From the NCBI GenBank assembly GCA_963700305.1, contig CAVOXB010000022.1:179549-243548 (forward strand): a stretch of DNA of 64,000 bases, written 5' to 3'. Below the pieces are notes generated by a model, which was not told the origin of the DNA, did not search any database, and saw only the letters and a program-made list of their open reading frames with translations. How positions within the stretch are numbered: position 1 is the stretch's first letter; every line of letters starts with the position of its first letter. This document shows positions 38,909 to 47,910 of the stretch, piece by piece. Both the position numbers and the translations under genes were made by a program. The DNA comes from Desulfomonile sp963700305 (lineage in GTDB: Bacteria > Desulfobacterota > Desulfomonilia > Desulfomonilales > Desulfomonilaceae).

Positions 38909-39305
38909 ATGTGTCAGATGAGGACAGAATTGGATGAACTTTTCACAGGTCCCGAAAGTAATCCGTTCTGGCACGATAATCGGATTGAGGGCGGTGTCTA
39001 AATCTCTCTCCGTGAGGGACTTGGCTGACCGCGTGAGGAAGATCAAGAACGCTGGACATACCACACCTAAACAGAACCTGCTTTCCGGTAAGCACGGCGT
39101 CTTCAATCCCGAACTCTTGCTGAAGAACCCCGTCCTCGCCGACGAAAACAAGTTTCGAGAGTTGCAACCTGAGGACCTGAAAGGCCTTTTGGCGGACGTG
39201 ACCGAGACTCTGGATCGCCTCGCCTCTTACGTGGCCGAGTACAACAGGATCAGGAAACTTCTGGAGACTATCTCGCAAGAGAGTGTCCAAAAGCATAGTA
39301 GTTAG
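38909..39305 (+). pseudogene. Hypothetical small helical protein, probable frameshift
   Basis: One frame reads MCQMRTELDELFTGPESNPF WHDNRIEGGV-stop and the next continues SKSLSVRDLADRVRKIKNAG ... RKLLETISQ. A single-base shift near 38998 joins them into about 130 residues. A strong coiled-coil or helical tail is visible. No family is recognised. Confidence 0.45.
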
Positions 39306-39311
39306 GGGACC

Positions 39312-39339
39312 TTAACTTCTGTGACGTCACAGAAGTTAA
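39312..39339. promoter_or_regulatory. 28-nt perfect palindrome
   Basis: The half-site TTAACTTCTGTGAC is followed directly by its exact reverse complement GTCACAGAAGTTAA, with further symmetry outside (GTTAG on the left, CTAAC on the right). It lies 7 bases after the preceding stop codon. It could be an operator for a dimeric regulator or a terminator, but it lacks a loop and a T run. Confidence 0.55.
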
Positions 39340-39812
39340 CTGGCTAACATTACTATATCTTTCACGCATGCTTCTCATGACGGATTTTTTGTCTAGCAGA
39401 CAACCTGTCCCAGACGAGGGCATATAGACATACGGAGAATGGGACCGCCCTCGTTTTGCTCGTTTCCGCTCCCTCTATGTCCGCGTTCGCGGTAGAGAGA
39501 AGCGACACTGAAGTCGAGAAGTTGTAGTACCCATGCGAATAATATCCTTACATTTTGGATCGGGGCGAACATTCTGTAGGCCTGGACTAGATGTTTGATA
39601 AGTAATTAATATTGCAGTAAGTATAGGGGCTACCCCCAGTTATTGCAGTCCCTGTCTGCAAAATCTCCCACTCAATGACGTTCGGCCGCTGGTAAAAAGG
39701 CGAGATGTTCGTGTTTGGGCGGGGAAATAGAGACCTTCGGACTCTATAGCATTGCACGCAAAAGCATGGATATTTGTGTTCTGGCATGAACAATCCCTCT
39801 GTTCAGCCCCAA
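39340..39812. other. Gene-free stretch
   Basis: No supported gene. It separates the palindrome from the end of the minus-strand nuclease gene. Confidence 0.4.
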
Positions 39813-40595
39813 TTACCATTCTTTGCACTGACGCTGATACCCGCAGGAACTGCACAGGTAACTGGGATTGGGGAAGAAGATCTCTGACTGGATCGCTTTC
39901 CACACTCTGGTGGTCATCTTCAGGAACTTCCTCCTGTCATCGTCGTTTATTCTCACAGGAAGATTTACCAGCTCCGGCTTTGCTGTTTTCACGAGGTATT
40001 CGTAACGGTACGTCAACTCGTTCGGCTCGTAACCCAGAGTAGTGGCTCCCAAACTGTAGGCCACCAGTTGCATGGCATTCACATCACCGTTGGGCTTGCG
40101 AGAGCTGGTCTTGTAATCGATCAGTGCTGTTGAGCCATTCTGGATGATCGCGTCTACATAGCCGGCAAGTGGGGGGATGTCCCCAGGACCGTCTTGTATC
40201 AGCTCATTGAGGTCGAGGGTGAAGGACTCTTCAACCGCTATGACCTCTGCCTCAGTATCGTATTGATCCACGAACAGAGTGAAGAGTTCGCGTGCCTTGT
40301 TTACGAGCGACTCTTCGGATTCCCTCGCGGAGTAACGGATCTTCGGGCCTTGGGATCCCCGCCACTCCTCACGGAACACGTCCAAAAGATGGTCAGGCCG
40401 AAGCGGATCGGCTTCCAAGATGCTCTGCAGGTAGGCTTGTATCCCTGCATGGATGCCTGAACCAAACAATAGTGCCGACGAAGTGAATTCTTCTTCGAGG
40501 CGGTCGATGTAGTTGAAGCGATATTTTAACGGGCAGATCGTATAGCAGTTGATTTGCGAGTACGAAACATGATCATGCTGTTGTCCTGTTTTCAT
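39813..40595 (-). CDS. PD-(D/E)XK nuclease, RecB/Cas4-like, probable Fe-S cluster
   Basis: A 260-residue single-domain nuclease of the PDDEXK_1 type. The N-terminal YSQINCYTICPLKYRF helix gives the first Cys, the GxxxH motif is GSGIHAGIQ, and the catalytic core is GYVDAII...ALIDYKTS with a following Gln in MQLVAYSL. The C-terminal YLCSSCGYQRQC provides three Cys, as in AddB/Cas4 [4Fe-4S] nucleases. No Cas genes or CRISPR repeats are nearby. With the gene upstream (40825-41460) it resembles a phage-type exonuclease/annealing pair. Confidence 0.85.
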   Translation of the reverse strand: MKTGQQHDHVSYSQINCYTICPLKYRFNYIDRLEEEFTSSALLFGSGIHAGIQAYLQSILEADPLRPDHLLDVFREEWRGSQGPKIRYSARESEESLVNKARELFTLFVDQYDTEAEVIAVEESFTLDLNELIQDGPGDIPPLAGYVDAIIQNGSTALIDYKTSSRKPNGDVNAMQLVAYSLGATTLGYEPNELTYRYEYLVKTAKPELVNLPVRINDDDRRKFLKMTTRVWKAIQSEIFFPNPSYLCSSCGYQRQCKEW

Positions 40596-40824
40596 CTTCT
40601 CTTTCCTCCTCCTCGGCGCAGTTCACGAGTGCGATTTCTCCAAAAGTTTCTCTGATGCCTCAGGCGGCGAAGTTGTTGAATAAGGGTCTTTCTCTTGGGC
40701 TTCGGGGGTCGGAGAAATGATGTCAATCTGAACATTTGAGTTTTCCTTTCGTCTGATAAGGACGGGTACGCACCTGTAGCGCCCCGCCCCTGGTTTGTTC
40801 TTTGGTTGTGATTCTGGGATTTGT

Positions 40825-41460
40825 TTACGCAGCTACTTCTTGCTGGATAGATCCGATCAGTTGAGATGCGGCTTCACGGGGCAGGTCCTCAAAGCGGGAA
40901 ACCTGGAAGGGAGAGAGCATCTGTGCAATGTCGTCGTCATGATAGTTTGCTCTTTTACTGAGTGCGAAGAGAGCCCTCACCTGGGCCTGTGTCGCTCTCC
41001 CCGTACCGTTTCCAGTGGGTTTTGCTTCGGGTTTGCTGTTGCCGTTGCCTTCAGGGAACACAGATGCAGGCTGTTTGCTTGTGGTTTGCCCCTTCTCAGG
41101 CTCTGCGGCGGCCGCATGGGACACTTCTTCTGCGGAGGTGAATTCAAGGCCAAAACCGGCAAATCTCAAAGCCCGAGCCACACTTCTCGTTTCGGTCAGC
41201 TCTACAAGGCTCTCTGCGAGTCTTGCATCTCTCTGGCTGTTTGCGGTGCCATAGCCGATGAACTGGCCCTTGGTAGTAACAGCGGAGCATTTGAAGATTG
41301 CGTACTGCCCATCCCAGCTCACCATCTCAGTTTGCAAGTTGAGGTTTTGGTTTTCTTCGTGTGCCAAGCGAAGCCTGCCGCCAACAACAGGAAATACCAT
41401 CGTCTGGCCGTGTACTTTCCTCGTGATGAGTTCGTCTTCTCGGAATCCATTTGTGCTCAT
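40825..41460 (-). CDS. Possible phage-type single-strand annealing / recombination protein
   Basis: A 211-residue protein. The central stretch with GQFIGYGTANSQRDARLAES then VELTETRSVARALRFAGFG resembles the ETR(A/S)xxRAL helix found in Rad52/Erf-like and related phage proteins. A Lys/Gly/Pro-rich linker (~120-150) leads to a C-terminal helical domain (QAQVRALFALSKRANYHDDD). The family link is by motif resemblance only. It is read before the nuclease gene in the same direction, supporting a two-gene recombination module. Confidence 0.5.
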   Translation of the reverse strand: MSTNGFREDELITRKVHGQTMVFPVVGGRLRLAHEENQNLNLQTEMVSWDGQYAIFKCSAVTTKGQFIGYGTANSQRDARLAESLVELTETRSVARALRFAGFGLEFTSAEEVSHAAAAEPEKGQTTSKQPASVFPEGNGNSKPEAKPTGNGTGRATQAQVRALFALSKRANYHDDDIAQMLSPFQVSRFEDLPREAASQLIGSIQQEVAA

Positions 41461-41492
41461 GTCCTTATCCTTTCTTCATTTCTTGTGTGCGA

Positions 41493-41642
41493 TCAATCAA
41501 AGATCTCATTGGGCAAGAACCACAGGATCACGGCCGCACAGAGTATCCATTCTATGATGGCCGCGAGCCCCACAGGAGTGATCCACATGGCGACTCCAAT
41601 CACCAGCAGCATTGCCGTGAGGGTTGAGAGGAACTCTGTCAT
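41493..41642 (-). CDS. 49-residue membrane protein
   Basis: The ATG at 41642 overlaps the stop of the preceding 35-codon gene and has AAGGAACCAGAG upstream. Two hydrophobic helices are visible (TAMLLVIGVAMWITPVGL and IIEWILCAAVILWFL). Small phage-like membrane proteins of this kind can be holins or lysis regulators, but nothing proves it. Confidence 0.6.
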   Translation of the reverse strand: MTEFLSTLTAMLLVIGVAMWITPVGLAAIIEWILCAAVILWFLPNEIFD

Positions 41643-41746
41643 TTCTCTGGTTCCTTTCTTCGTCGTTTGTCGATCTTCTCGATGACCAAATCCGCTACCA
41701 TGACCAGCAGAGCGGCCACCATTTGCAAAAGTGCTTGGTTGTTCAT
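41639..41746 (-). CDS. 35-residue membrane peptide
   Basis: ATG at 41746 with GGAGGGA six bases before it. The translation MNNQALLQMVAALLVMVADL is one hydrophobic helix followed by a basic tail (EKIDKRRRKEPEK). The stop overlaps the next ATG, a tight coupling that supports both as genes. Confidence 0.6.
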   Translation of the reverse strand: MNNQALLQMVAALLVMVADLVIEKIDKRRRKEPEK

Positions 41747-41865
41747 GGCAATTCCCTCCAGACTTGAGATTCTTGAGCTTCGGCCTCACCCGGCCCCATT
41801 TGTGCTCCTTTCGTGAAGTATTCTGTCTTTCTATAGATTTAAGGCGGGCACACGGGCCACAGGCG

Positions 41866-42015
41866 TCACAGTCTCTTCCGGGCTTGGTATCCCCCGACAG
41901 CTACTGCCGCTGCATCGTCAATAGGGCCTGGAATGGGGTTGAAGATAATGTAAAGCAGCACTAACAGGATGATCCAGCCGATTCCTCCTCCTGGTTCTCG
42001 ATATGGTCTGTTCAT
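41866..42015 (-). CDS. 49-residue membrane protein
   Basis: ATG at 42015 with AAAGGAGG upstream. One hydrophobic helix (GWIILLVLLYIIFNPIPG) precedes DDAAAVAVGGYQARKRL. It is the first gene of the small membrane-protein group. No family is assigned. Confidence 0.6.
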   Translation of the reverse strand: MNRPYREPGGGIGWIILLVLLYIIFNPIPGPIDDAAAVAVGGYQARKRL

Positions 42016-42346
42016 GATGAAGCCTCCTTTCGTGCGTGTTTCTTTTTGATCAGGAATATCCCTCAAGGATTTCCCTCTTGACCCTCAGATTTATGATTCA
42101 AGAAGGGAAGAAGGCGCTGCTGTGATCGCGTGGCAGTCAAGCGTTTAGCAGAGTCGTGCTAAGGGCAACCACGGGTTCACCTGCAGATTCGGCTAGTGCT
42201 CATAGAATTTTGTCGCTGCCTCTGTCAGGTTTTTTCTCCAACTGCGATCAGTTAGGTAGGTTCAGCAGAACCGGCCAGCAAGGGGCCTCACGGCTGATTC
42301 TGGCTAAAGAACGATTTCCTCGAGTAACAATATAAAGGAGAAGACG
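42016..42346. other. Divergent intergenic region
   Basis: No gene is seen. It lies between the minus-strand small-gene group and the plus-strand secreted protein and should hold promoters for both. Confidence 0.4.
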
Positions 42347-42595
42347 ATGAAGAAAGCTGTTCGATTCCTGGTGGTGATGGTGGCGCTAATGGCTTTTGCA
42401 TCAGCCACCGTTGCGATTGCGGCGACCGAATTCTATGTAGCCAAGGACGCTCAGGGAAAGGTGTCTATCTTGGATAAGAAACCCGCGGACGCAACCTCTG
42501 TCGTCAAGGGTCCTTTCGCCAGCAAGGAAGAAGCTGAGAAGGCCTTGAAAGATGCACAGACTGCTAAGCCAGCAGTCCCGCCGGTAGGCAAGTAA
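42347..42595 (+). CDS. Small secreted protein, function unknown
   Basis: An 82-residue protein starting at an ATG with AAAGGAGAAGACG upstream. Signal peptide MKKAVRFLVVMVALMAFASA; the mature part reads ATEFYVAKDAQGKVSILDKK, then a Lys/Ala-rich helix with SKEEAEKALKDAQ and a Pro-rich end. It resembles small periplasmic proteins found in several copies in related genomes, but has no assigned role. A possible long-loop hairpin (42638-42684) follows. Confidence 0.7.
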   Translation: MKKAVRFLVVMVALMAFASATVAIAATEFYVAKDAQGKVSILDKKPADATSVVKGPFASKEEAEKALKDAQTAKPAVPPVGK

Positions 42596-42704
42596 GCTCT
42601 GGTCTTGGTGCAACTAAATTGAGACGCTTCTAAGGATAAGCAGGGAGGCTAGATTCGCCGTTGCGACCAATCGCTTCCCTGCTTCATTCAATGTCTGGTG
42701 GAAC

Positions 42705-43079
42705 TTATTTTCCTCTATTCACTTGCAGAGCCTCAATCTTCCTTTCTATGAAGTCTATTATTTCTTCATGGTAAAAGGATTCCGCTACATCTTCATTTTT
42801 CTCTTCCTGCATTTCTTCCTGAAGGGCTTTGTGCTCATTCAGGGCGTGCTCTAAAGCCCTAATGCTTTTCATATGGCTTATCCGTATCTTTCGTGCTCGT
42901 AATTTTGGCATTATGTCAATGATGCCGTTGCCCTGGAAATACCGGAATCTGTCTTTGATCGCTGGGGACAGGTCGGCTATAGCTTTCGTTATAAGCAATC
43001 TAGCATCATTACTGCTCATATGAAAATCATGGCTCAAATTATTCACCATGGAGCGTATGACTTCTTTCAATGTGATCAA
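42705..43079 (-). CDS. Hypothetical helical protein
   Basis: About 124 residues from a TTG at 43079 that has AGGAGG eight bases upstream (MITLKEVIRSMVNNLSHDFH). It contains an acidic coiled-coil-like stretch (HALNEHKALQEEMQEEKNED). No domain is recognised. The frame could extend upstream, but the ribosome-binding site argues for this start. Confidence 0.5.
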   Translation of the reverse strand: MITLKEVIRSMVNNLSHDFHMSSNDARLLITKAIADLSPAIKDRFRYFQGNGIIDIMPKLRARKIRISHMKSIRALEHALNEHKALQEEMQEEKNEDVAESFYHEEIIDFIERKIEALQVNRGK

Positions 43080-43449
43080 CTTTTTTTCCTCCTGCTTTAG
43101 AACTAGCCCGCCCGCTGGAGGCCCTGTTCTGGCCAAGGCTTTCAAAAAGCGTGATACTAAGCGTTCATTTCACCATTATTCTGCGCCAGAGGCAAGATTG
43201 AGAATGTATTCACCAGGTGAACCTTCTCTTCTTTTGATCAAGTCAATCCCCTCAAAGCATTGCCCTCCAATAACCCTCAATTGTAGAAAACAATGGGAGA
43301 AGCATACACGGCCACGAGTCTCAATAATTGCGAAAGAGAGCGAGATTTCGTAAAGTGGATGAAAATCGTGAGCTCTGCCTCGGCATGAATCCGGCGAGGT
43401 CCTCTTTCTGGCAAGTGGCCATGGTGCTTAGACTGAACGCCCTCGCTTA

Positions 43450-44370
43450 ATGAAAGGAATATCAGCAACCGTGAACTGTCAAAACCCCGGCAAAGTCTGT
43501 GATGGCTTATGGTATTTGGGACATCCCGAATCCGGAGTGTATCTGCTGGAAGGCCGGGACGGGTCAATTATCATCAGCGGTGGCATGAGCTATCTCGTGC
43601 CTGATCTTTTGCGTCAGTTCGATGAGTTTGGACTCAGGGAAGACCGAATCCAAGGGATAATAATCCTGCACGCTCATTTTGACCACATCGGCATTGTGCC
43701 GTTTTTTCATAGACGGAACCCGGACCTCAAAATATACGCCTCGCCAAGAGCCTGGGAAATCTTAAGCGAGTCGAAACACATCGATACCATTAACCAATTC
43801 AGTCACCAACTGACTGAGCGCATGAAAATTCATGTGCCATATACGGCGGACCAGCTCGACTGGCCAGTGGGATTGCCAGGAGACATAGTTTCCGAAGGCA
43901 ACGTGATCGACCTCGGGAATAGGGAAATACGGATATTTGAAACTCCCGGACATTCTTCTTGCTCGATCTCCGCTTACGTCCCTCAGATCAGGGCGCTTTT
44001 CCCATCGGATGGCGGAGGAATACCTTATAAGGGCACCATTCTTGCCGCAGCCAACTCCAATTTTACCCTATACCTGGAGAGCCTTAAGAAATTGGCGCCG
44101 CTCCTAATAGATTACCTTTGTGCAGATCACTTCGGCTATGTCTGTGGTGATGAGGCGAAGAGCTATATTAGCTCTTCCATCGATTCGGCAATGAAAGAGC
44201 GAGCCCGTTTGGAAGAGATTTATCGTCGTTCGTTTGACATAGACACAGCGGCGAGAGTAGCGGCTTCCTCCTTCATACAGGAGAATCCGGATTACTTCTT
44301 GACCTTAGACATTTATGAAGGGGTATGTCGTCAGATGATGAGGCACATAGCCAAGACCATGAACCAATAG
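43450..44370 (+). CDS. MBL-fold metallo-hydrolase
   Basis: A 306-residue protein with the metallo-beta-lactamase motif HAHFDHIG (residues ~75-82), the following His in ETPGHSSCSISAY and an Asp in FPSDGGG, and a late His in CADHFGYV. It belongs to the glyoxalase II-like group that hydrolyses thioesters and related substrates with two metals. The C-terminal helices are extra. It is flanked by unrelated genes, so the substrate is unknown. Confidence 0.88.
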   Translation: MKGISATVNCQNPGKVCDGLWYLGHPESGVYLLEGRDGSIIISGGMSYLVPDLLRQFDEFGLREDRIQGIIILHAHFDHIGIVPFFHRRNPDLKIYASPRAWEILSESKHIDTINQFSHQLTERMKIHVPYTADQLDWPVGLPGDIVSEGNVIDLGNREIRIFETPGHSSCSISAYVPQIRALFPSDGGGIPYKGTILAAANSNFTLYLESLKKLAPLLIDYLCADHFGYVCGDEAKSYISSSIDSAMKERARLEEIYRRSFDIDTAARVAASSFIQENPDYFLTLDIYEGVCRQMMRHIAKTMNQ

Positions 44371-44840
44371 GATCTCGCACTGGCACGGAGTCCAGCAACG
44401 GGTCATTCGAATAATTGGCTTTTCAAGGAATAAGCTCAGCACAGAGAGATACCCCCCTTCGTTCTCGCTCAGGTCGATCCTTCATGACCTCTGGATCCTC
44501 ATATATAGAGAGAGGGGAAAGATACGCGTGCGTGCTCTGGCAATCCTGCGGCTGACCGGATGAAGAGTTTGACGTTTGAAGCCGTTTTGGACTAATGTGC
44601 CCCGTAGGCCCGTGCTTAACACGAAATTTATTTTGTCGGAAGGCGAAGGACATGAATGGTGCATGGCAAAACTGATGCTTGGGAAGAGCGAAAAGAACGG
44701 AGATGAATTTAGACCGGTATGATTAAATAAACCCAGAGTCAGGCCATAAGCGCAAAATAATCTTCATAAACTAATTTTTGCTGCTCCATTTCCGGGGGAA
44801 AACAGCCATTGGAACTTTATGAATACGATAAGGACTTCAA
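44371..44840. other. Gene-free stretch before the dehydrogenase
   Basis: Open frames here have no support. It is probably the regulatory region of the downstream dehydrogenase gene. Confidence 0.4.
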
Positions 44841-45971
44841 ATGAGCCGAATTTTCCTTGCGCCCAGTCGATACGTACAAGGAGCGGGAGCCATCGCTGAA
44901 CTGGGGATGCACGCCGCCAGAATGGGCACCAAGGCCCTGTTCACAGGAGGACAGACGTCGCTCAGAGTGTGCGGTTCCGCTGTTGAGGCCAGTCTAAAAG
45001 ACCACAAAGTAAGCTGCCACAAAGAGGTGTTCACTGGCGAATGTTCAGACAAAGAGATCAGACGGTTGGTGAGCATCGCTAAGGCCAACCGGGCCGATCT
45101 TGTAATTGCGGCTGGTGGGGGGAAAGTAATTGATACCGGCAAGGCAGTGGGGCATGAAATGAATATCCCCGTCATGGTTGTTCCCACCATTGCAGCGACC
45201 GATGCCCCATGTTCGGCTTTGTCAGTAGTTTATTCGGAACACGGTGTTTTCGAGCGCTACCTCATTTTGCCGAAAAATCCGGACTGCGTCTTAGTGGATA
45301 CGACTCTAGTGGCCAAGGCTCCCGTAGAGTTGCTTATATCCGGGATGGGTGATGCTTTGGCCACGTATTGGGAAGCGGATACTTGTGCCAAGAGTTGCAA
45401 ACCAAATGCTCTTACCGGGGCATGTCCGCCCACTCTGTCTTCCCTAGCATTGGCTCGACTCTGCTATGACACGTTGTTGGAATACGGGCTCCAGGCGAAA
45501 CTTGCTGTAGAAAAGAAATCAGTGACACCAGCTGTAGAAGCGGTGGTCGAAGCCAACGTCTTGCTGAGCGGATTGGGATTTGAGAGTGGGGGCTTAGCCG
45601 GAGCTCATGCCGTCCACAACGGCCTGACCGTTCTGGAAGCGTCCCATGCCAAGTTTCATGGACAAAAGGTGGCCTTTGGAGTCATTACACAGATGGTCCT
45701 GGAGGGCCGACCGTCAAAAGACGTGGACCAAGTTCTGGATTTTTGTTTGAGCGTCGGGTTACCTGTCTGTTTGAAAGATTTGTGCATTTACGACCCGAGC
45801 AGTGATGACATAAGAAAAGTCGCCGAAGCAACCACGGCAGTGGGAGAGACTGTTCATTCGACGTGGTTCCCTGTGACAGTTGAAATGGTTGAGTCGGCCA
45901 TCTGGGCCGCAGACGCTTTGGGTACAGAGCGCAAAAGCAGACCATGTAGCTCCTGGGCAGCCGACAAGTAG
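44841..45971 (+). CDS. Glycerol dehydrogenase-like iron/zinc alcohol dehydrogenase
   Basis: A 376-residue NAD-dependent oxidoreductase of the GldA branch. The glycine-rich nucleotide loop AAGGGKVIDTGKA and PTIAATDAPCSALSVVY fit glycerol dehydrogenases. Metal ligands are likely the Asp in SGMGDALATYWEA, His in GAHAVHNG and His in ASHAKFHGQ. It would oxidise glycerol or a related polyol to the ketone. No dihydroxyacetone kinase is adjacent. Confidence 0.9.
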   Translation: MSRIFLAPSRYVQGAGAIAELGMHAARMGTKALFTGGQTSLRVCGSAVEASLKDHKVSCHKEVFTGECSDKEIRRLVSIAKANRADLVIAAGGGKVIDTGKAVGHEMNIPVMVVPTIAATDAPCSALSVVYSEHGVFERYLILPKNPDCVLVDTTLVAKAPVELLISGMGDALATYWEADTCAKSCKPNALTGACPPTLSSLALARLCYDTLLEYGLQAKLAVEKKSVTPAVEAVVEANVLLSGLGFESGGLAGAHAVHNGLTVLEASHAKFHGQKVAFGVITQMVLEGRPSKDVDQVLDFCLSVGLPVCLKDLCIYDPSSDDIRKVAEATTAVGETVHSTWFPVTVEMVESAIWAADALGTERKSRPCSSWAADK

Positions 45972-46362
45972 ATCTCTAGTACCCGCAGCGGCAGGAATGG
46001 TGGACATCAGGAATTATGGAAACACCAATACATGACGCATCCCCCTTACCGTCAAATATATTATGATTTAGATGGGATACGACTACGTGGTTATGCTGTG
46101 CGGCAAATGTTGAAAATTCACCATTTGAACCATTACCCCGAGAAGAACTTCGCGGAGAATCGATTTGGCTGAGCCTCAGCCGATCTTTTGGGCAAGAGCT
46201 AACTGACGGCAGGGAGAACCAGCAAGGCCGACTAGTGATTGGATGAGCATTCCGAATCGAGTCGCGGGTCTGGAGATTCAGTGAGAATCATTGACACCAA
46301 GGGGCGGCCGATGCACAATCATTGATGGGAGCTTTGAGCCTAGGTCGATCTGCAGGAGGAGC
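45972..46362. other. Gene-free stretch with a repeat relic
   Basis: Holds the repeat copy at 46081-46191 (shared with 57814-57915) and no supported gene. Confidence 0.45.
46081..46191. repeat. Diverged repeat, partner at 57814-57915
   Basis: Shares TATGCTGTGCGG, GCAAATGTTGAAAATTCAC and GAGAATCGATTTGGCT with the second copy, in the same order, with small indels. Confidence 0.75.
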
Positions 46363-46593
46363 ATGCAATGTTGGAAAGGACGATTGATATCCGCAGCGAA
46401 CGTTACTGATTTGAAGGATTTGTTGTCGCTCGTTGCCGAGGGAACCGAAGTCCTTCTTACTGATGGCGATACCCCCGTGGCAAGGTTGGTCCCAGTTGGG
46501 AAGAGAGTTGCTGGACTGCATTCGGGAGCAATTTGGACGAGTGAGGATTTCGATGAGCCACTACCAGAGGAATTCTGGGCGGGAAACCAATGA
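46363..46593 (+). CDS. Phd/YefM-like antitoxin, possibly frameshifted at its start
   Basis: The body (AANVTDLKDLLSLVAEGTEV, LLTDGDTPVARLVPVGK) matches prevent-host-death-type antitoxins, which bind DNA with the N terminus and the toxin with the C terminus. The best ribosome-binding site (AGGAGG) favours an ATG at 46368 that reads MLERTIDIRS and then goes out of frame. One base removed near 46398 would give MLERTIDIRSNVTDLKDLL, the expected N terminus. The continuous 77-codon frame from 46363 may thus have a wrong first 12 residues. It overlaps the toxin gene by four bases. Confidence 0.7.
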   Translation: MQCWKGRLISAANVTDLKDLLSLVAEGTEVLLTDGDTPVARLVPVGKRVAGLHSGAIWTSEDFDEPLPEEFWAGNQ

Positions 46594-46976
46594 AGCTACT
46601 CCTGGATACACATACTTTCATCTGGTGGGACAGCGAACCTGCCAGACTCTCCTCACGTGCCTTGGCGCTCTGCCAGGATTTCGAAAACAAGTTGCTACTT
46701 AGCGTCGCAAGTACTTGGGAAATGCAGATCAAAGCTCAGCTGGGCAAATTGAAACTCGGACTGCCGCTGCCAGAGTTGATCGAAAACCAGCAGCGGATCA
46801 ACAGTCTTCAGATCCTGCATATTGGGCTCGAACACGTTCTGGCATTGGATCAATTGCCTCCCGTCCACAAAGACCCCTTCGATCGATTGCTGGTTGCTCA
46901 GGCAAGGGTAGAGGGAGCGAGCCTCGTGACCAACGATCCTGTCATGACGAATTATCCGGTAAACGTGATTTGGTAG
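46590..46976 (+). CDS. VapC-like PIN-domain toxin
   Basis: A 128-residue PIN-domain RNase of the COG3744 type. Acidic active-site residues are in LLLDTHTFIWW (Asp6), SWEMQIKA (Glu44), DPFDRLLVAQA and TNDPVM. Such toxins cleave RNA when freed from the antitoxin. The ATG overlaps the antitoxin stop (ATGA). It is intact and complete. Confidence 0.9.
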   Translation: MKLLLDTHTFIWWDSEPARLSSRALALCQDFENKLLLSVASTWEMQIKAQLGKLKLGLPLPELIENQQRINSLQILHIGLEHVLALDQLPPVHKDPFDRLLVAQARVEGASLVTNDPVMTNYPVNVIW

Positions 46977-47194
46977 AACTAATGCGGATTGAAAATCGCA
47001 GATCCGCAGGCGATTAAAGGCAACCACGAACACCGCAACCCCTTTGTACGCTGGGGGTCTTGCAAGGTGTCCAGAATAGATTCTGAGTGCCTTCCCCGCA
47101 TATACATAGTCACCCATTAATGGGCCCTCGGTCATTTTTTGCACTTTGGGGAGGACAGTCCATTCAGGGGATGCTAGCTCATGTAATTTCAACA

Positions 47195-47829
47195 GTTAAA
47201 TTACCCCCGGCAAAGCCGGGGGCATATTCCTGTTAGCCCCCCAAGGGGGTCAGCTCATGAGTCCCCTGAAGGGGACGGGTCGTCGTCAGAAAGCCAGTTC
47301 AGTTGATCGAGCCTTGCGTCTTTGGCGTCCTGCTCGCGAATGTACTTCCTTACAGACTCTTCGTCCAAACCCACTGTTGAGACATAGTAGCCACGAGCCC
47401 AAAAGCTCTCTCCTGCAAAGTTCCGCTTTCTCGCTGTGAAATTCCTTGCAATGGAGATCGCACTCTTGCCTTTGATGTACCCGATCACGTTGGACACAGC
47501 AAACTTGGGTGGAATACTCATGCACACATGGACATGATCCGAGCACAGATGTCCTTCCACTATCTGGGACTCCTTTTGGCGAGCCAACTCATGAAATATC
47601 TCTCCCAGGTATTTCCGAAGGGAACCGTAAATCTGCTTTCTCCGGCGTTTGGGAATGAAAACCACATGATACTTGCAATCCCACTTCGTGTGATTTAGGC
47701 TCTTATAGTCTTTCATGAAAACCTCCCAGAATTGAAATTTGGTGTGTTCTGGGAGGTTGCCTCTTACTGCCTCACACGGTCAAACCTTGGGGAGTCTCCC
47801 CGGCAAAGCCGGGGGCTTACCATTTTCTG
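47195..47829 (-). mobile_element. IS200/IS605-type element, copy 1
   Basis: A 635-bp element with no inverted terminal repeats but a hairpin (CCCCGGCAAAGCCGGGG) near each end (47205-47223, 47799-47816). Only tnpA is present, no tnpB. On the minus strand the left flank ends in TAAC and the right end also finishes in TAAC, as expected for single-strand peel-and-paste elements with target TAAC. It is almost identical to copies at 58629 and 60235. Confidence 0.9.
47255..47716 (-). CDS. tnpA: IS200-family Y1 transposase TnpA, copy 1
   Basis: A 153-residue HUH/Y1 transposase. HUH motif in CSDHVHVCMSIP; catalytic Tyr in GLDEESVRKYIREQ; N terminus KWDCKYHVVFIPKRRRKQIY typical of the family. GGGAGG precedes the ATG. 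Identical to the copy at 58689-59150. Confidence 0.95.
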   Translation of the reverse strand: MKDYKSLNHTKWDCKYHVVFIPKRRRKQIYGSLRKYLGEIFHELARQKESQIVEGHLCSDHVHVCMSIPPKFAVSNVIGYIKGKSAISIARNFTARKRNFAGESFWARGYYVSTVGLDEESVRKYIREQDAKDARLDQLNWLSDDDPSPSGDS

Positions 47830-47910
47830 GTTACAGAATGCCTGGGAGTCCGGAGATTTCTAGGGTGAGGTGGCATGAAGCATCTCGATCATGGACAATA
47901 AGAAAAATCG

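Noticed and set aside
39312..39339. CRP/FNR site reading of TGTGACGTCACA
   Set aside because: The half-sites lack the six-base spacer of CRP sites, and the symmetry extends far beyond.
39812..40595. Cas4 assignment for the PD-(D/E)XK nuclease
   Set aside because: No other Cas protein or repeat array in the window; a generic RecB-like exonuclease fits better.
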